From Ichthyophis bannanicus (taxonomy: Eukaryota > Chordata > Amphibia > Gymnophiona > Ichthyophiidae): DNA of 64,000 nucleotides. The stretch's first letter is position 1; every line of letters starts with the position of its first letter. The notes below the pieces were generated by a model. It did not search any database and was not told where the DNA came from. It saw nothing but the letters and a program-made list of their open reading frames with translations. A program made the position numbers and the translations under genes. Below, one piece after another: positions 10,281 through 20,487 of the stretch. The stretch covers positions 82,614,662 to 82,678,661 of the forward strand of contig CM066043.1 of the NCBI GenBank assembly GCA_033557465.1, read 5' to 3'.

Positions 10281-11352
10281 ACACGTAGACTTGCTGCACA
10301 CCCATAATGTCTAGCACATCACACTGGCTACGGGCCCCAAGTCAGCTTCACGGATTGCATCTGCTCTGCTCCTGGAAGATGCATCACAAGGTGAAGACAG
10401 TGTCGGCAGCCAATACTCACCACCCTAGGTTGGTACCCAAGGTAGGATAGCCACATGTGGACTCACCACACACCCACAGCGTCCAGCACATTACTTCGGC
10501 TATTGGCTCCAAGCCAACTTCACATATTGTATCGGCAATGCAGCAGGAAGCTCCTACCCTAGAAGATTCATCACAAGGTGGGGACAGCATTGGCAGCCAA
10601 AACTCACCCACCTAGGTGAACATCTGAGGTAGGGTGGCCACACAGACTCATCGCACACACCCGCAGTGTCCAGCGCATTGCACCAGCTACTAGCCTCAAG
10701 TTAGCTTCACAGATCAGATCGGTAACATGGCAGGAAGCTCCTCCCCCAGAAGACTAATCACGAGGTGGAGACAGCATCGGCAGCCAGAACTCACCTTTCT
10801 AGGTGAACACCTGAGGTAGGGTAGCCACACATGGACTCACCACAGACCCAAAGCATCCAGCACATCGCACCAGCTACCGGCCTCAAGCCAGTTTCATGAA
10901 TTGCATTGGCTCCTCTCCTGGAAGATGCATCACAAGGTGAGGACAGTGTCAGCAGCCAAAACTCACCCCCTTAGGTGGGCATCCAAGGTAGAGTAGCCAC
11001 ATGTGGACTCACTGCACACCTAGTGTCCAGCACATCACAATGACTACCAGCCCCAAGCCAGCTTCATGAATCGCATCACTAACATGGAATGAAGCTCCAC
11101 CACTGGAAGATGCATCACAAGATGGGGACAGTGTCGGCAGGCAAATCTCTCCCTTTCGATGGGCACTAGAGGTAGGGTAGCCACACGTAGACTCACCGCT
11201 CACCTGTGGCATCCAGCACTTTGCACTAGCTACCAGTTCCAATCTAGTTTCACGTATCACATCAGCAACACAGCAAGAACTTCACCCCCAGAAGATGCAT
11301 CACAAAGTAGGGACAGCATTGGCAGCCAAAACTCATCCATTAGGTGGGCAGC
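10281..11352. repeat. Satellite array, six units of about 170-187 bp
   Basis: Units begin at about 10281, 10451, 10638, 10825, 10997 and 11181, each at a CCACA..TG.ACTCA segment following GGTAGGGTAG or a variant. Shared internal blocks include CCAGCACAT, GCATCACAAGGTG and GGCAGCCAAAACTCACC. Units are clearly diverged from each other. Short open frames across the array are by-products of the repeat. Confidence 0.85.
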
Positions 11353-11790
11353 CGCCTAAAGGTCCACAGCTAAGGGCCTAGCCAAAAGGCTCTTAAATGT
11401 GGCTCTTAGTCTGGACATCCACACCAGACCTACTCTCGATCCAACTCCAGAAGCCACAAAATAACCAAGAGAGAAATCAGACATCTCAGCATGCCCAAGG
11501 AAAGCTGAACATGGCTAACTGCAACCCACACATTAGAGTAAAAACAGTATATAGTTAAAACAAAAAACAAGTGCACCAACTATCATCGCTAAAAGTAACT
11601 GAGAGCCCATACATTCTGGAGAAAGCACCACATTGAAAGCATCTACAAGTAAACCATCAATACAATATATAATGAACATTTTTAATAGAATTCTACTTTT
11701 CATTTCATACTTGGATTTATTATACAAATTACACAGGCAGCATTGCTAACACCCTCTACTCAAAATATCCAAATAATATATGGATACAAT
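11353..11790. other. Unassigned DNA
   Basis: Lies between the satellite array and the BovB 3' end. I see no gene or known repeat tail. Confidence 0.5.
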
Positions 11791-12414
11791 GCTGTTGTTG
11801 TTAAGTGCCATCAAGTTTGTGTTGACTCATGGTGATCCTCTGGATAGTTGTCCTAAATTGTATTCGGTCTTCAGTCAAGCACCCATAGCTGCAGTTATTT
11901 TATCGATCCATCTCATTGCTGACCTTCCTCTTTTGACCTTCTACCTTGTCAAGCATGATGTCTTTCTCTAATGATCTCTCTCTTCGCATGATGTGTCTAA
12001 GTATGAAAGTCAAAGTCTTGTCATCTGAGCTTCTAAATAAAGCTTAGATCTGATCTCTTCTAGTACTGACCGGTTTGTTCTTCAGGCAGTCCACAGTATA
12101 CACAGTATTCGTCGCCAGCATCATAATTCAAAAGCATCAATTTTCTTCCTGTCTATCTTTTTCACTGTCCAGCTTTCACATCCATATGATGTTATTGAAA
12201 ATGCCATGGCTTAAACAAGTCAAATCTTTGTATGGAGAGAGATATCTCTGCTCTTGAGAATCTTGTCTAGGTTCTTCATAGCCATTCTGCCAAGAGCAAT
12301 GCATCATCTGATTTCTTGACTGCTTGTTGCTTCCTTACTGATAGCTGATCCAAGTAAGTTAAAGTTGCCCACTATTTCAATTTCTTTTCCATCAACAATG
12401 AACGTATTGATTTT
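11791..12414 (-). mobile_element. BovB-like LINE 3' part (rest at 14919-17458)
   Basis: Reverse complement of the 3' 620 bases of the copy at 3386-5665, starting at the TTGTTGTTAAGTGCC tail. It stops at 12405-12414, a TATTGATTTT that recurs at 14919-14928, where the BovB sequence resumes. Several stops are present. Confidence 0.85.
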
Positions 12415-12849
12415 TTTTATTTTATATTTAATGAAATTTTACAATAAACCAAGAACCTTGGATAAAGAATATCACAATCCATCATGCGCATGCAAAAAAT
12501 AAGCACAAAAGAACATAAAGCAACCAATAACATGCTAGTATGCTAGCAGTCCACAATAAAACACTAAAGAAAAAGGAGGATTCAAGAACAGTATACACCA
12601 TAGGAGAACAGTTACAAACAAAGAGAAATATTAGAAAATAAAAAATAGGATGTAAAGCGAATACAACTTATAAAGCCCACATTACTATCATAAGGTGAAT
12701 TCACAATTGCTTAGCATATAAGAAAAACCGCAGTTGAGATGGCTCAAAGAAATGAAAAATCTTAATCTAATACCCAAGGAAATCTCAACTGGAAACTTGC
12801 ACCCAAAGTTAAAACCTCAGTGAGGAGTTCCAGAAATTTTTTCCTCCTA

Positions 12850-14650
12850 GATTGAGTCCACCTGGACACATCTGGGAAGATCTGTACCCTAACCCCCCAA
12901 AAAGAAACATCAGGATTTTTTTAAATACATTTGTAATAATGCTTCCTTATCCTGAAGAAATATGAAAGATACCAACAAAGTAGCCCGGGCTTCAACCACC
13001 TCGGTAGACTACTCTAACAACTCAGATAAGTTCCCCAAGTCCAAGGAGTCAGAAGACATCTCTACCTGAGAGGTATCAGCTTTCTGCAAAGCATCCTTAC
13101 CAATCGTTGAGGGGAGGAAATAAATCTTTTGAAGAGGAGGGATCCCAGACTCTGGATAGTTAAACAGCTCCTTAAGGAACCAAACAAACAGGTTCCTAGG
13201 GGAGCACAATGAAAGCTGTGGAAAATTCAGTAAACGAAGATTTAAGTTTCTCTGTTGATTTTCCAAGTTTTCAATTTTATACTGGAAAACCAAACCATCC
13301 TTAGCTGGTACCCCTTGCTGATCCTGCAAATGTTGAATTTTAACCATGAGTCCATCCAGTTCCTCTTGTTGTTGGAGCACTTTCGCCTCCACCCCTTCCA
13401 ATCTAGGAGTGAAGGGAGTAGAAGCTTGCAATACTCCAGCACAAAACCGATAACGTGACTGCATTGTATCCCAAATGGAGTCCAAGGTCACCTCCTTTGG
13501 TCTCACAAGCAGAGGAAGATCCTGGATCATCACACTCTCCTGAACAGGGGGTTAACCTCCTACCTGGAGGCAGTTGGACCCATTACCAATAGCCACCGGC
13601 ACAACCAATGCCGAGGTCAAGGACTGCTGAATAGCCGCATCTAAGTGATTGTTTTTGATTATCTCAAGATGGCGAAACAGTGTGACAGGGCAGTGGCAAA
13701 AGCCAGAAGGATGCTGGGTTGCGCGCAGAGACGAATTACCAGTAGAAAGGAAGAGCTACTAAAGCCACTGTACAAGTCACTGGTGAGACCTCACTTGGAA
13801 TGGTGTGTTCAGTTTTGGAAACAGTATATCGCAAAGGATATAAAAAGGCTGGAAGCGGTTCAGAGGAAGGCGACCAAAATGATTTGAAGCCTGCATCAGA
13901 AGACTTACAAGAAGAGACTTTAAGACCTAAATATGTATAATCTGGAGGAGAGGATGGACAGGGGAGATAGGATTCAGACCTTTAATTACTTAAAGAGTAT
14001 TAATGGACAAACAAACGTCTTCCAAAGAGGGGAAGCTGTAAAACTAGAAAGCATAACATGAAGCTTCAGGGGAGTAAACTGAAAGGTAATGTCAGGAAAT
14101 ACTTTTTCACTGAAAGGGTGGTGGATGCTTGGAATGCCCTCCCGATGGACATGGTAGGGGCAAACACAGTGACAGAATTCAAAATGTCATGGGACAGCCA
14201 CAGTGGATTCCTTTATTGCAACAAGATAAAATAAAAATAAGCATAACTATCTCTTATACCTGAACAAATAGAGGTGACCTACAGGGAGAGGTGGGTATAC
14301 CCCTAAACAAAGGCATGGGGAGGGATGACCTGCATTGAGCTACAATTGCACCTACTCTTGCCACCTTGCTGGGCAGACTAGATGGACTATACTGCCGTCA
14401 TATACTATCTATGTTACTATGCAACCACACCAGGTGCATTACCCTCAGCACCCACAGGGGCAGGAGGAGTGGAAGGGCCATGCAGGCTCAGCAAAACATC
14501 ACTGCCCATATCAGGGCTCTCCCTAACCCTGACAACAGGATTGCCCAAACACTTTGCCTGTACAAAATCATCCATGACATGTTGCATCACTGGTATAGCA
14601 ACAGGAGAGGAGGAAATACCACACCTACCTTTAGCTTTCCATTTAGGCAT
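12850..14650 (-). pseudogene. L1-type ORF1 protein, broken
   Basis: The first part starts at ATG 14650 (MPKWKAKGRCG, 77 codons shown) and is split by the CR1 insertion. The second part (13533-13009) has a coiled-coil-like stretch (KVLQQQEELDGLMVKIQHLQ), then NLENQQRNLNLRLLNFP, which resembles the start of the L1 ORF1 RNA-binding domain. Further down, out of frame, sequence near 12870-12830 encodes a DVSRWTQSRRKKFLELL-like C-terminal segment. ORF1 proteins of this family bind the element RNA and act as chaperones in the ribonucleoprotein particle. Frameshifts and stops make it inactive here. Confidence 0.65.
13640..14421 (+). mobile_element. CR1-like LINE, 5'-truncated
   Basis: Frame 13645-13887 encodes AVAKARRMLGCAQRRITSRKEELLKPLYKSLVRPHLEWCVQ-type CR1 sequence; the following bases hold further CR1 C-terminal codons in other frames. 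The 3' end has CAGACTAGATGGACTATACTG and a TATGTTACTATG tail. It matches the subfamily of the minus-strand copy at 17838. It interrupts the L1-type ORF1. Confidence 0.8.
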
Positions 14651-14918
14651 CTAGAAAAATTAAACCAATGGAAGCAATAGCCAGGATGAACTACTCCAAC
14701 ATGAATTTAAATCCTCCTAAAGAAGAACCCCTGCCAAAATATATTAAATGCCAAGCTCATTGCCTCGTACCCCACCTAAAGGCCACACCAAAGGGCCCTC
14801 TGGCGAGACCCTCAGGTACAGGCACAGCTTAAGCACGTTTGACTTTTAAAGCCAGCAGGTGAAACAAGGCAGGGAGGAGCTTGCTCCCACTCCCAAGAGC
14901 ACAGCAGTTCTCCGAACT

Positions 14919-17458
14919 TATTGATTTTGCCAGTTGTCACAATCTTTGGTTTCTTTACATTAAGGTGCAGGCCCATTTTAAGACCATGTTCACTGATTTT
15001 GAGAAGCAAATGTTTCAGATTGTCTTCACTTTTGGCCAGTATTGTGGTGTCATCAGCATAGTGAAGGTTGTTGATGAGTCTTCCACCAATCTTCACACCT
15101 CTGTTGTCGTCATACAATCCTGCTTCCCTGATGATTTGTTCTGCATATAAATTAAACAGGTAGGGGGAAAGTATGCAGCCTTGTCGTACACCTTTGCTGA
15201 TTTTAAACCATTTTGTTTCTCATTGTTCTGTTCGAACTGTTGCTTCTTGATCAATGTAAAGGTTGTGCAAGAGAACAATCAGGTGTTCTGGTATAGCCAT
15301 GCTTCTTAATGTGACTCAGAGTTTCTCATGGTTACATAGTCAAAAGTCTTGCTGTGGTCAATAAAGCACAAATAGATATCCTTTTAGTATTCTTTAGTCT
15401 TTTCAAGGATCCATCTCACATCCGCGATGATGTCTCTCATTCCTCGCCCTTTCCTGAACCTTGCTTGTACTTCAGGTAGTTTCTCGTTCCAAATATGGTT
15501 GTAGTCTCAGTTGAATAATCTTCAGCAGGATCCTGCTGGCATGTGGGATCAGAGTGATTGTGCGATAATTAACACAGTCAGTTGGATCAGCTTTCTTTAG
15601 TATTGATATAAACACAGATCTTTTCCAGTCAGTTGGCCATGATGTTGTCTTCCAAATTTCCTGGCACAGCCTTGTATGGCAACAGCTACATCAGATTGGT
15701 GCAATACTTCAATGGGAATGCCATCAATTCCTGGTGCTTTGTTCTTTGATAACGCTTTCAATGCTGCTTCGACGACTTCTTTCATCACCAATGGTTCCGG
15801 ATCATAAGGTACAGGTTGAAACGACTGTTGGTCCACTTGATTTTTATCATATAAAAACTCTGTATATTCTTTCCACCTTTTCTTGATCTTCTCAGCATCA
15901 TTCAACATAGATCCTTGAGCATCTATTAACATTCTAATTTGAGACTGGAATTTTTTCTTTAACTCTTGTAGCTTTAGGAACGTTGATCTTGTTCTTCCTC
16001 TAACAGTTTCTGATTCTACTTCCTTGCGTGCATCATTGTAGTACTTCTCCTTGTCTTATCTTGCTGCACGTTGGAAATCTCTGTTGAGTTCTGTGATTGC
16101 CTCGCTTTCTTCTCTGACTTTATCTTCTCTGCATTTCTGGGCAATTTTCAGAGTTTCTTCAGTCATCCATTTTGGCCATTTTTGCTTTTTCACCTTTTGT
16201 AGAGACTTCTCTCTTTCTTCCAACACAACCTTCTTGATGTTGTCCCATAACTCTTCTGGAGCTCTGTCATTTGTATCTAAAGCAGCAAATCAATTTTGCA
16301 GATAGTCTTTAAATTCCAGTGGTATATTTTCAAGGTCAAATTTTGCTATATTCTGGAGTGGCTTACTCTTTTTTCAACTTTAGCTCGAGTTTCATACTAG
16401 TAGTTGGTGATCTGTACCACAGTCAGCTCCAGGTTTTGTGTTTGTTGAGGTTATAGAGCTTTTCCATCGTTGACTTCCACAGATGTAGTCAGTTTGATTT
16501 TTGTACAATCCATTGGATGAAGTCCATGTGAACAATCGCCGCTTGTGTTGATGTTAGAAGGTGTTTGAGATGAATAGATCATTGGTCTTGATGAATTCTT
16601 TCTCCGGCTTTATTTCTGTTGCCAAGTCCATATTTTCCAACCATTTTGCCTTCTTCTTTGTGCCAACTTTTGCATTCCAGTCACCCATGACTATCAGGAT
16701 ATTCTGTTTGCATGTTCTGTCAATTTCAGCTTGTACTTGTTCGTAGAACTCATCAATTTCTTCCTCTTCAGCAGCTGTTGTTGGGGCATATACTTGAATT
16801 ATAGTTTTGTTGATAGGCATTTCTTGTAGACAAACAGAAATTAAGTGTTCACTGACTGAATTGTATTTCATTATAGTACTTGCAAGTTTCTCCTTAATTA
16901 TAAATGCAACACCATTTCTTCTTTGTCCTTCATTTCCAGCAAAGTAGACCATGTGATCATCTAATGCAAAGTGCCCGATACCAGTCCATTTCAATTCGCT
17001 GACACCCAACAGATCAAGTTGTACATGTTCCATTTCATTCTTGACCACCTCCAACTTCCCTTGGTTCATGCTTCGTACATTCCATGTCCCAATAAGTAAG
17101 AAATCTTTGCAGCTTCTGACTCTCATTTCATGCGCAGCTACAGCAGTCAGACATCCTGAGGGCTTTGATCCAACCACATCATAAATGCTGGCTTTACTCT
17201 GAAAAGTCTTCAGCTCCTTCTCAGTAGCCTGTGGAGTGCTTTCTGACCTGGGGGGTCTCATCTTCCAGCACTATAGTGCAATTTGTTGTTTGCAATTGTT
17301 TTGTTGTGACTATCCATTGGGTTTTTGTGGCAAGATACTGAAGTAGATTGCCAGGCCTTTCTTCCGCACAGTTTAAGTTTAGTATTGTTAAAGTCATCAC
17401 AGAAATGTGATCCTCCGCCACCAATACTGTCCCATTCTGCTGCTGCCCAGATGGGTAA
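14919..17458 (-). mobile_element. BovB-like LINE, 5' part, near full length
   Basis: Continues the copy at 11791-12414. Together about 3.17 kb, close to the full length expected of BovB-type elements, with a 5' leader, endonuclease and reverse transcriptase. Numerous stops and frameshifts break the RT (readable pieces at 14812-15117 and 15597-15932). The 5' boundary near 17458 is estimated from where sequence with the L2-like endonuclease begins. Confidence 0.8.
16554..17261 (-). pseudogene. BovB-like AP endonuclease domain
   Basis: A 235-codon frame with the endonuclease-exonuclease-phosphatase fold motifs: LLIGTWNVRSMNQGKLE, LLGVSELKWTGIG (catalytic-type Glu), RRNGVAFIIKEK, VYAPTTAAEEEEI and IVMGDWNAKVG (GDWN). 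It nicks target DNA to prime reverse transcription in intact elements. The frame ends near 16554 at FISNTF and the remainder continues in other frames. It supplies the endonuclease region that is missing from the truncated copies at 3386 and 40654. Confidence 0.85.
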
Positions 17459-17459
17459 T

Positions 17460-17837
17460 ATATGCAATCAGCAATGCATATCATAAAACATAGAACAGAG
17501 AAACACATAGGCTAAAACAAATACAAATCCACAACTACACACCTTACAGTGCTAACACCAGAAAGAATAACACTCAAAAACTGCAATGTATGCTCATCAC
17601 CGCATGCTCGGCACAAAATAAAATAGCAATTTTAACTGACCTCTTTCAAAATAATAACTTGAACATCATGTGCATAACCAAAGCTTGGATCTCATCCATC
17701 GATACTATACTAAAAATATCAAATTTTGATCTATTCAACTGCCCAAGAATGAGTAGAAGAGGGGGAGGAGTTCAAATACTAACAAAAAACATTTGAAAAT
17801 TTCACACCATAACAGAGAATACAGAAGGTCTAGACAT
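17460..17837 (+). pseudogene. L2-like LINE endonuclease, N-terminal fragment
   Basis: The frame 17590-17796 reads SAQNKIAILTDLFQ, NIMCITKAWISS, FNCPRMSRRGGGVQILTKN, the start of an L2/CR1 endonuclease; the usual Glu of the TETW motif is Lys here. The sequence stops where a minus-strand CR1 begins at 17838 and probably continues at 25595. Confidence 0.65.
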
Positions 17838-18697
17838 AGTAAATGACAGCAGATAAAGACCAGTATGGTCCATCTAGTCTGCCAATCAAGGTGGCAAGAA
17901 TAGGTGCACCTGCCACTCCATGCAGGTCACCCCTCCCCATGTCTTTGTTTAGGGGTGAACTCACCGCTCCGTGTAGGGCACTCCTGTTTGCTGAGAAATT
18001 AGATAGTTACGTTTATTTTTATTTTATCCTGTTGCTATAGAGGGATCCACTGTGTTTGTCTCATGCCATTTTGAATTCTTTCACTGTATTTGCACCCACC
18101 ACTTCCATCTGGAGGGCATTCCAAGCATCCACCACCCTTTCAGTGAAAAAGTATTTCCTGACATTGCCTTTCAATTTACCCCCTTGCAGCTTCATGTTAT
18201 GCCCTCTAGTTTTACAGCTTCCCCATCTTTGGTTTGTTTGTTCATTAATATTCTTTAAGTATTTATAGGTCTGAATCATTTCTTCCCTATCCCTCCTCTC
18301 CTCCAGAGTGTACATATTTAGGTCTTCAAGTCTCTTCTCATAAGGCTTCTGACGCAGGCTCCAAATCATTTTGGTCGCCTTCCTCTGAACCGTTTCCAGT
18401 CTTTTTACATCCTTTGTGAGATATGGTCTCTAAAACTGAACATAATATTCCAAGTGAGGCCTCACCAGTGACTTGTACAGTGGCATTAGCACCTCTTCCT
18501 TTCTGCTGGTAATTCCTCTTTGTATGCAACCCAACATCCTCCTGGCTATTGCCAGTGCCTTGTCGCACTGTTTTGCCACCTTGAGAGCCTCAGAAATTAA
18601 TCACACCAAGGTCCTTCTCCTGGTCCGTGCATACCAACCTCTCGTTCCCTATCACATACATTTCCCTTGGATTTCTGCATCCCAAGAATATAACACT
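17838..18697 (-). mobile_element. CR1-like LINE, 3' part (rest at 24903-25592)
   Basis: Reverse-strand CR1: the 3' end (complement of TGGCAGACTAGATGGACCAT) lies at 17838-17900, followed by C-terminal codons (18061-18369: RKYFFTERVVDAWNALQMEV) and RT thumb codons (18338-18568). It breaks at 18697, where the Gypsy LTR starts, and resumes at 24903 without loss. Confidence 0.85.
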
Positions 18698-20157
18698 TGT
18701 CACAGAGCAGACTCTCTAGAGCCCCCTGTGGAGCTAAAAAACACTACTCCTCAAGTAAACAGTGACGTGTGGAGAGAGCACATGACACAAGGATATCAGA
18801 ATAGGTATAAGGGAGTGAGGTCACAAGCCTGGAATTATCACCCAGCCAGTAGGGAGGCAAGGAAGGTCCCACCTGACCCCAATAGGCTAGGGTGTGGTGC
18901 AGCTGGGGTTTACGTAAATAATCAGCACAGCTCACAGGAGGGAAGGAAGGCAGAGAGAGCCGAAGAAGCTGGGAGACCTGAGAGACGAAGGAAGTTAAGA
19001 GAATCAAGGCAACCAAGAGAGTTGAAAGACCCAAGGAGAAAGGATATTCCCAGGCAGAGGAGATACCCAGAGTGGGAAGAACACAGACCTCCCAGGTCTC
19101 TACAGCAAGGCAGAAGGCACTGGCTGAATGAAAGTCTAAGTGAGTCTGATGAACAATTAAGTGAAAGAGATGAGCAACTGAATTCAGACAGGGACAGTGT
19201 ATGCAGCAGCCTTGATAGAAGCTATGCCCTAAGACACAAGTTACAAGCTAGGAAAAGCTATTCTGAGCCAGAGAGGAGAAATGCTAAGCTGAGCTATGAG
19301 AGGCATTTGTATGAGAAACAAAAGCCCTATAATGTTAACTTAATGAAAGCAGGAAAACTCCAGAGTCTGGGCTACAGACAGAATATAGAACAAAGCTTGT
19401 TACCTGTGAGAGAGAACCCTGCAGAGGGATATAACTGGCATAAGCCTTCTCAGAAACTGCCGTTGGAGATAACAGCTGTTTGTAAAGCTCCTGTTAAAAC
19501 AAAACCCCGAACAAAGGTTCCACTCTCTAATAGCTGGGCAGCTAACTGCTTTACTCTGCCTGATAACCAGAGGCAGAGGAAAGGCTCCTGGTTGAGCAAC
19601 TCCAGAGAATATGGTAAAGCCAAACAGATACATGCTGTAGAGAGTCAAGTACGTCACAAGCTGGAAAGTTTGTTGAACAAACTACCTCAGGAGAGAAGTG
19701 ACGAAGCATCTGTACAGGACAGTGTTCCAATGCAGTATGAGCCTTATGCAATAGAGGATAACATTGAATTGCCTGTTGAACAGATGGACTGTAGTTTGAT
19801 ATTAGCTGACCAAATAGAGTCTCTCAGATAGAAGGCTGAACTGCTCCAGAGAAGCCTTTATCTGGAAACCTGACAAGCTGTATTTCTGTTTCCATTCATA
19901 TATTTTGTTTGCTGAAAGGAAAGCTATTTTTGTTATAGTTCTTTTTGTTTGCCCAAGAAGGGTTATGTTGATTTGATTGTTATACTTTTGAAAGAATCCT
20001 ACGGGACGGGGAATAAAACCCAGTTAAACCGATTTCGGTGTCACAACTTATTTGTGTACTGGCAAGGACTATCAAATATTGAAAAGGCCAGTACTTTACA
20101 CCCGGGTGCAGTACCAGCTGTGACCAGCAGGAGGTGCTGCATGACAAAGGGGTGACA
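18698..20157 (+). repeat. 5' LTR
   Basis: 1460 bp, TG to CA. Contains an open frame from ATG 18782 to 19831, and an AATAAA at 20012-20017. Unusually long coding content for an LTR. Confidence 0.93.
18782..19831 (+). CDS. LTR-encoded open frame (5' LTR), function unknown
   Basis: 349 codons from the first in-frame ATG of the LTR (MTQGYQNRYKGVRS) to TAG. The frame is also open upstream through the LTR start. The product is hydrophilic and rich in Arg, Glu and Ser (for example NESLSESDEQLSERDEQL), with no membrane segment, signal peptide or domain I recognise. The same frame in the 3' LTR is fused to the gag-protease-integrase polyprotein. The two copies differ by two amino acids (Val/Asp and Lys/Arg). 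Whether the 5' LTR copy is translated alone is unknown. Confidence 0.5.
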   Translation: MTQGYQNRYKGVRSQAWNYHPASREARKVPPDPNRLGCGAAGVYVNNQHSSQEGRKAERAEEAGRPERRRKLRESRQPRELKDPRRKDIPRQRRYPEWEEHRPPRSLQQGRRHWLNESLSESDEQLSERDEQLNSDRDSVCSSLDRSYALRHKLQARKSYSEPERRNAKLSYERHLYEKQKPYNVNLMKAGKLQSLGYRQNIEQSLLPVRENPAEGYNWHKPSQKLPLEITAVCKAPVKTKPRTKVPLSNSWAANCFTLPDNQRQRKGSWLSNSREYGKAKQIHAVESQVRHKLESLLNKLPQERSDEASVQDSVPMQYEPYAIEDNIELPVEQMDCSLILADQIESLR

Positions 20158-20487
20158 TAATGGCGTAGTGTTTTAGGATTTTGATACCACGTGACTTCCC
20201 CTGGAAAAAGACAAGTGCTGAGCAGTGCTGGAAGAGACGGCTCACCCGGAAGTACTTGCTGAGGGAGGATTTTCGCTGGCAGGTCGGCCAGAAAAGGAAG
20301 GAAAGGAAAAACTTTCTCACACGCTGGAATCTACCCAAAACTCAGGTAACAGTCACCTGGGAGAAACCGTAGATGGATAAGTGAGAAAGAGGGCACTGTT
20401 CCTAAGTGGGAATTTAAAAAAAAAAAAAAAAAAAAGGAAGGTGCCGCACTTGGTGTGTTTTTCTCTTTTTTTTCCGCAGGTCCTCAA
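20158..20487 (+). promoter_or_regulatory. Leader between 5' LTR and gag
   Basis: Holds the expected primer-binding position just after the LTR (TGGCG at 20161), but I cannot assign a tRNA. A run of 20 A lies at 20416-20435. A pyrimidine tract followed by CAG at 20461-20479 looks like a splice acceptor eight bases before the gag ATG at 20488. Confidence 0.45.

Larger units (their letters stand above)
12415..14918 (-). mobile_element. L1-type element with ORF1 but no ORF2 (half-LINE-like)
   Basis: Inserted in the BovB copy with a 10-bp target duplication (TATTGATTTT at 12405-12414 and 14919-14928). On the minus strand it has a 5' leader, an ORF1 beginning at 14650, a short 3' region and a poly(A)-like end at 12411-12420 containing AATAAA. 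A CR1 copy (13640-14421) is inserted in it. Without that CR1 it is about 1.7 kb. No RT, endonuclease or other ORF2 sequence is visible, yet both ends and the target duplication are present, so the lack of ORF2 is not a simple 5' truncation. Confidence 0.7.

Noticed and set aside
10281..11352. Possible CRISPR-like regular repeats
   Set aside because: Units are ~180 bp, diverged and adjacent without short unique spacers; a vertebrate satellite explains them.
18473..18781. Upstream extension of the LTR frame into CR1
   Set aside because: The frame is open by chance through the antisense CR1; coding potential is proposed only within the LTR, from ATG 18782.
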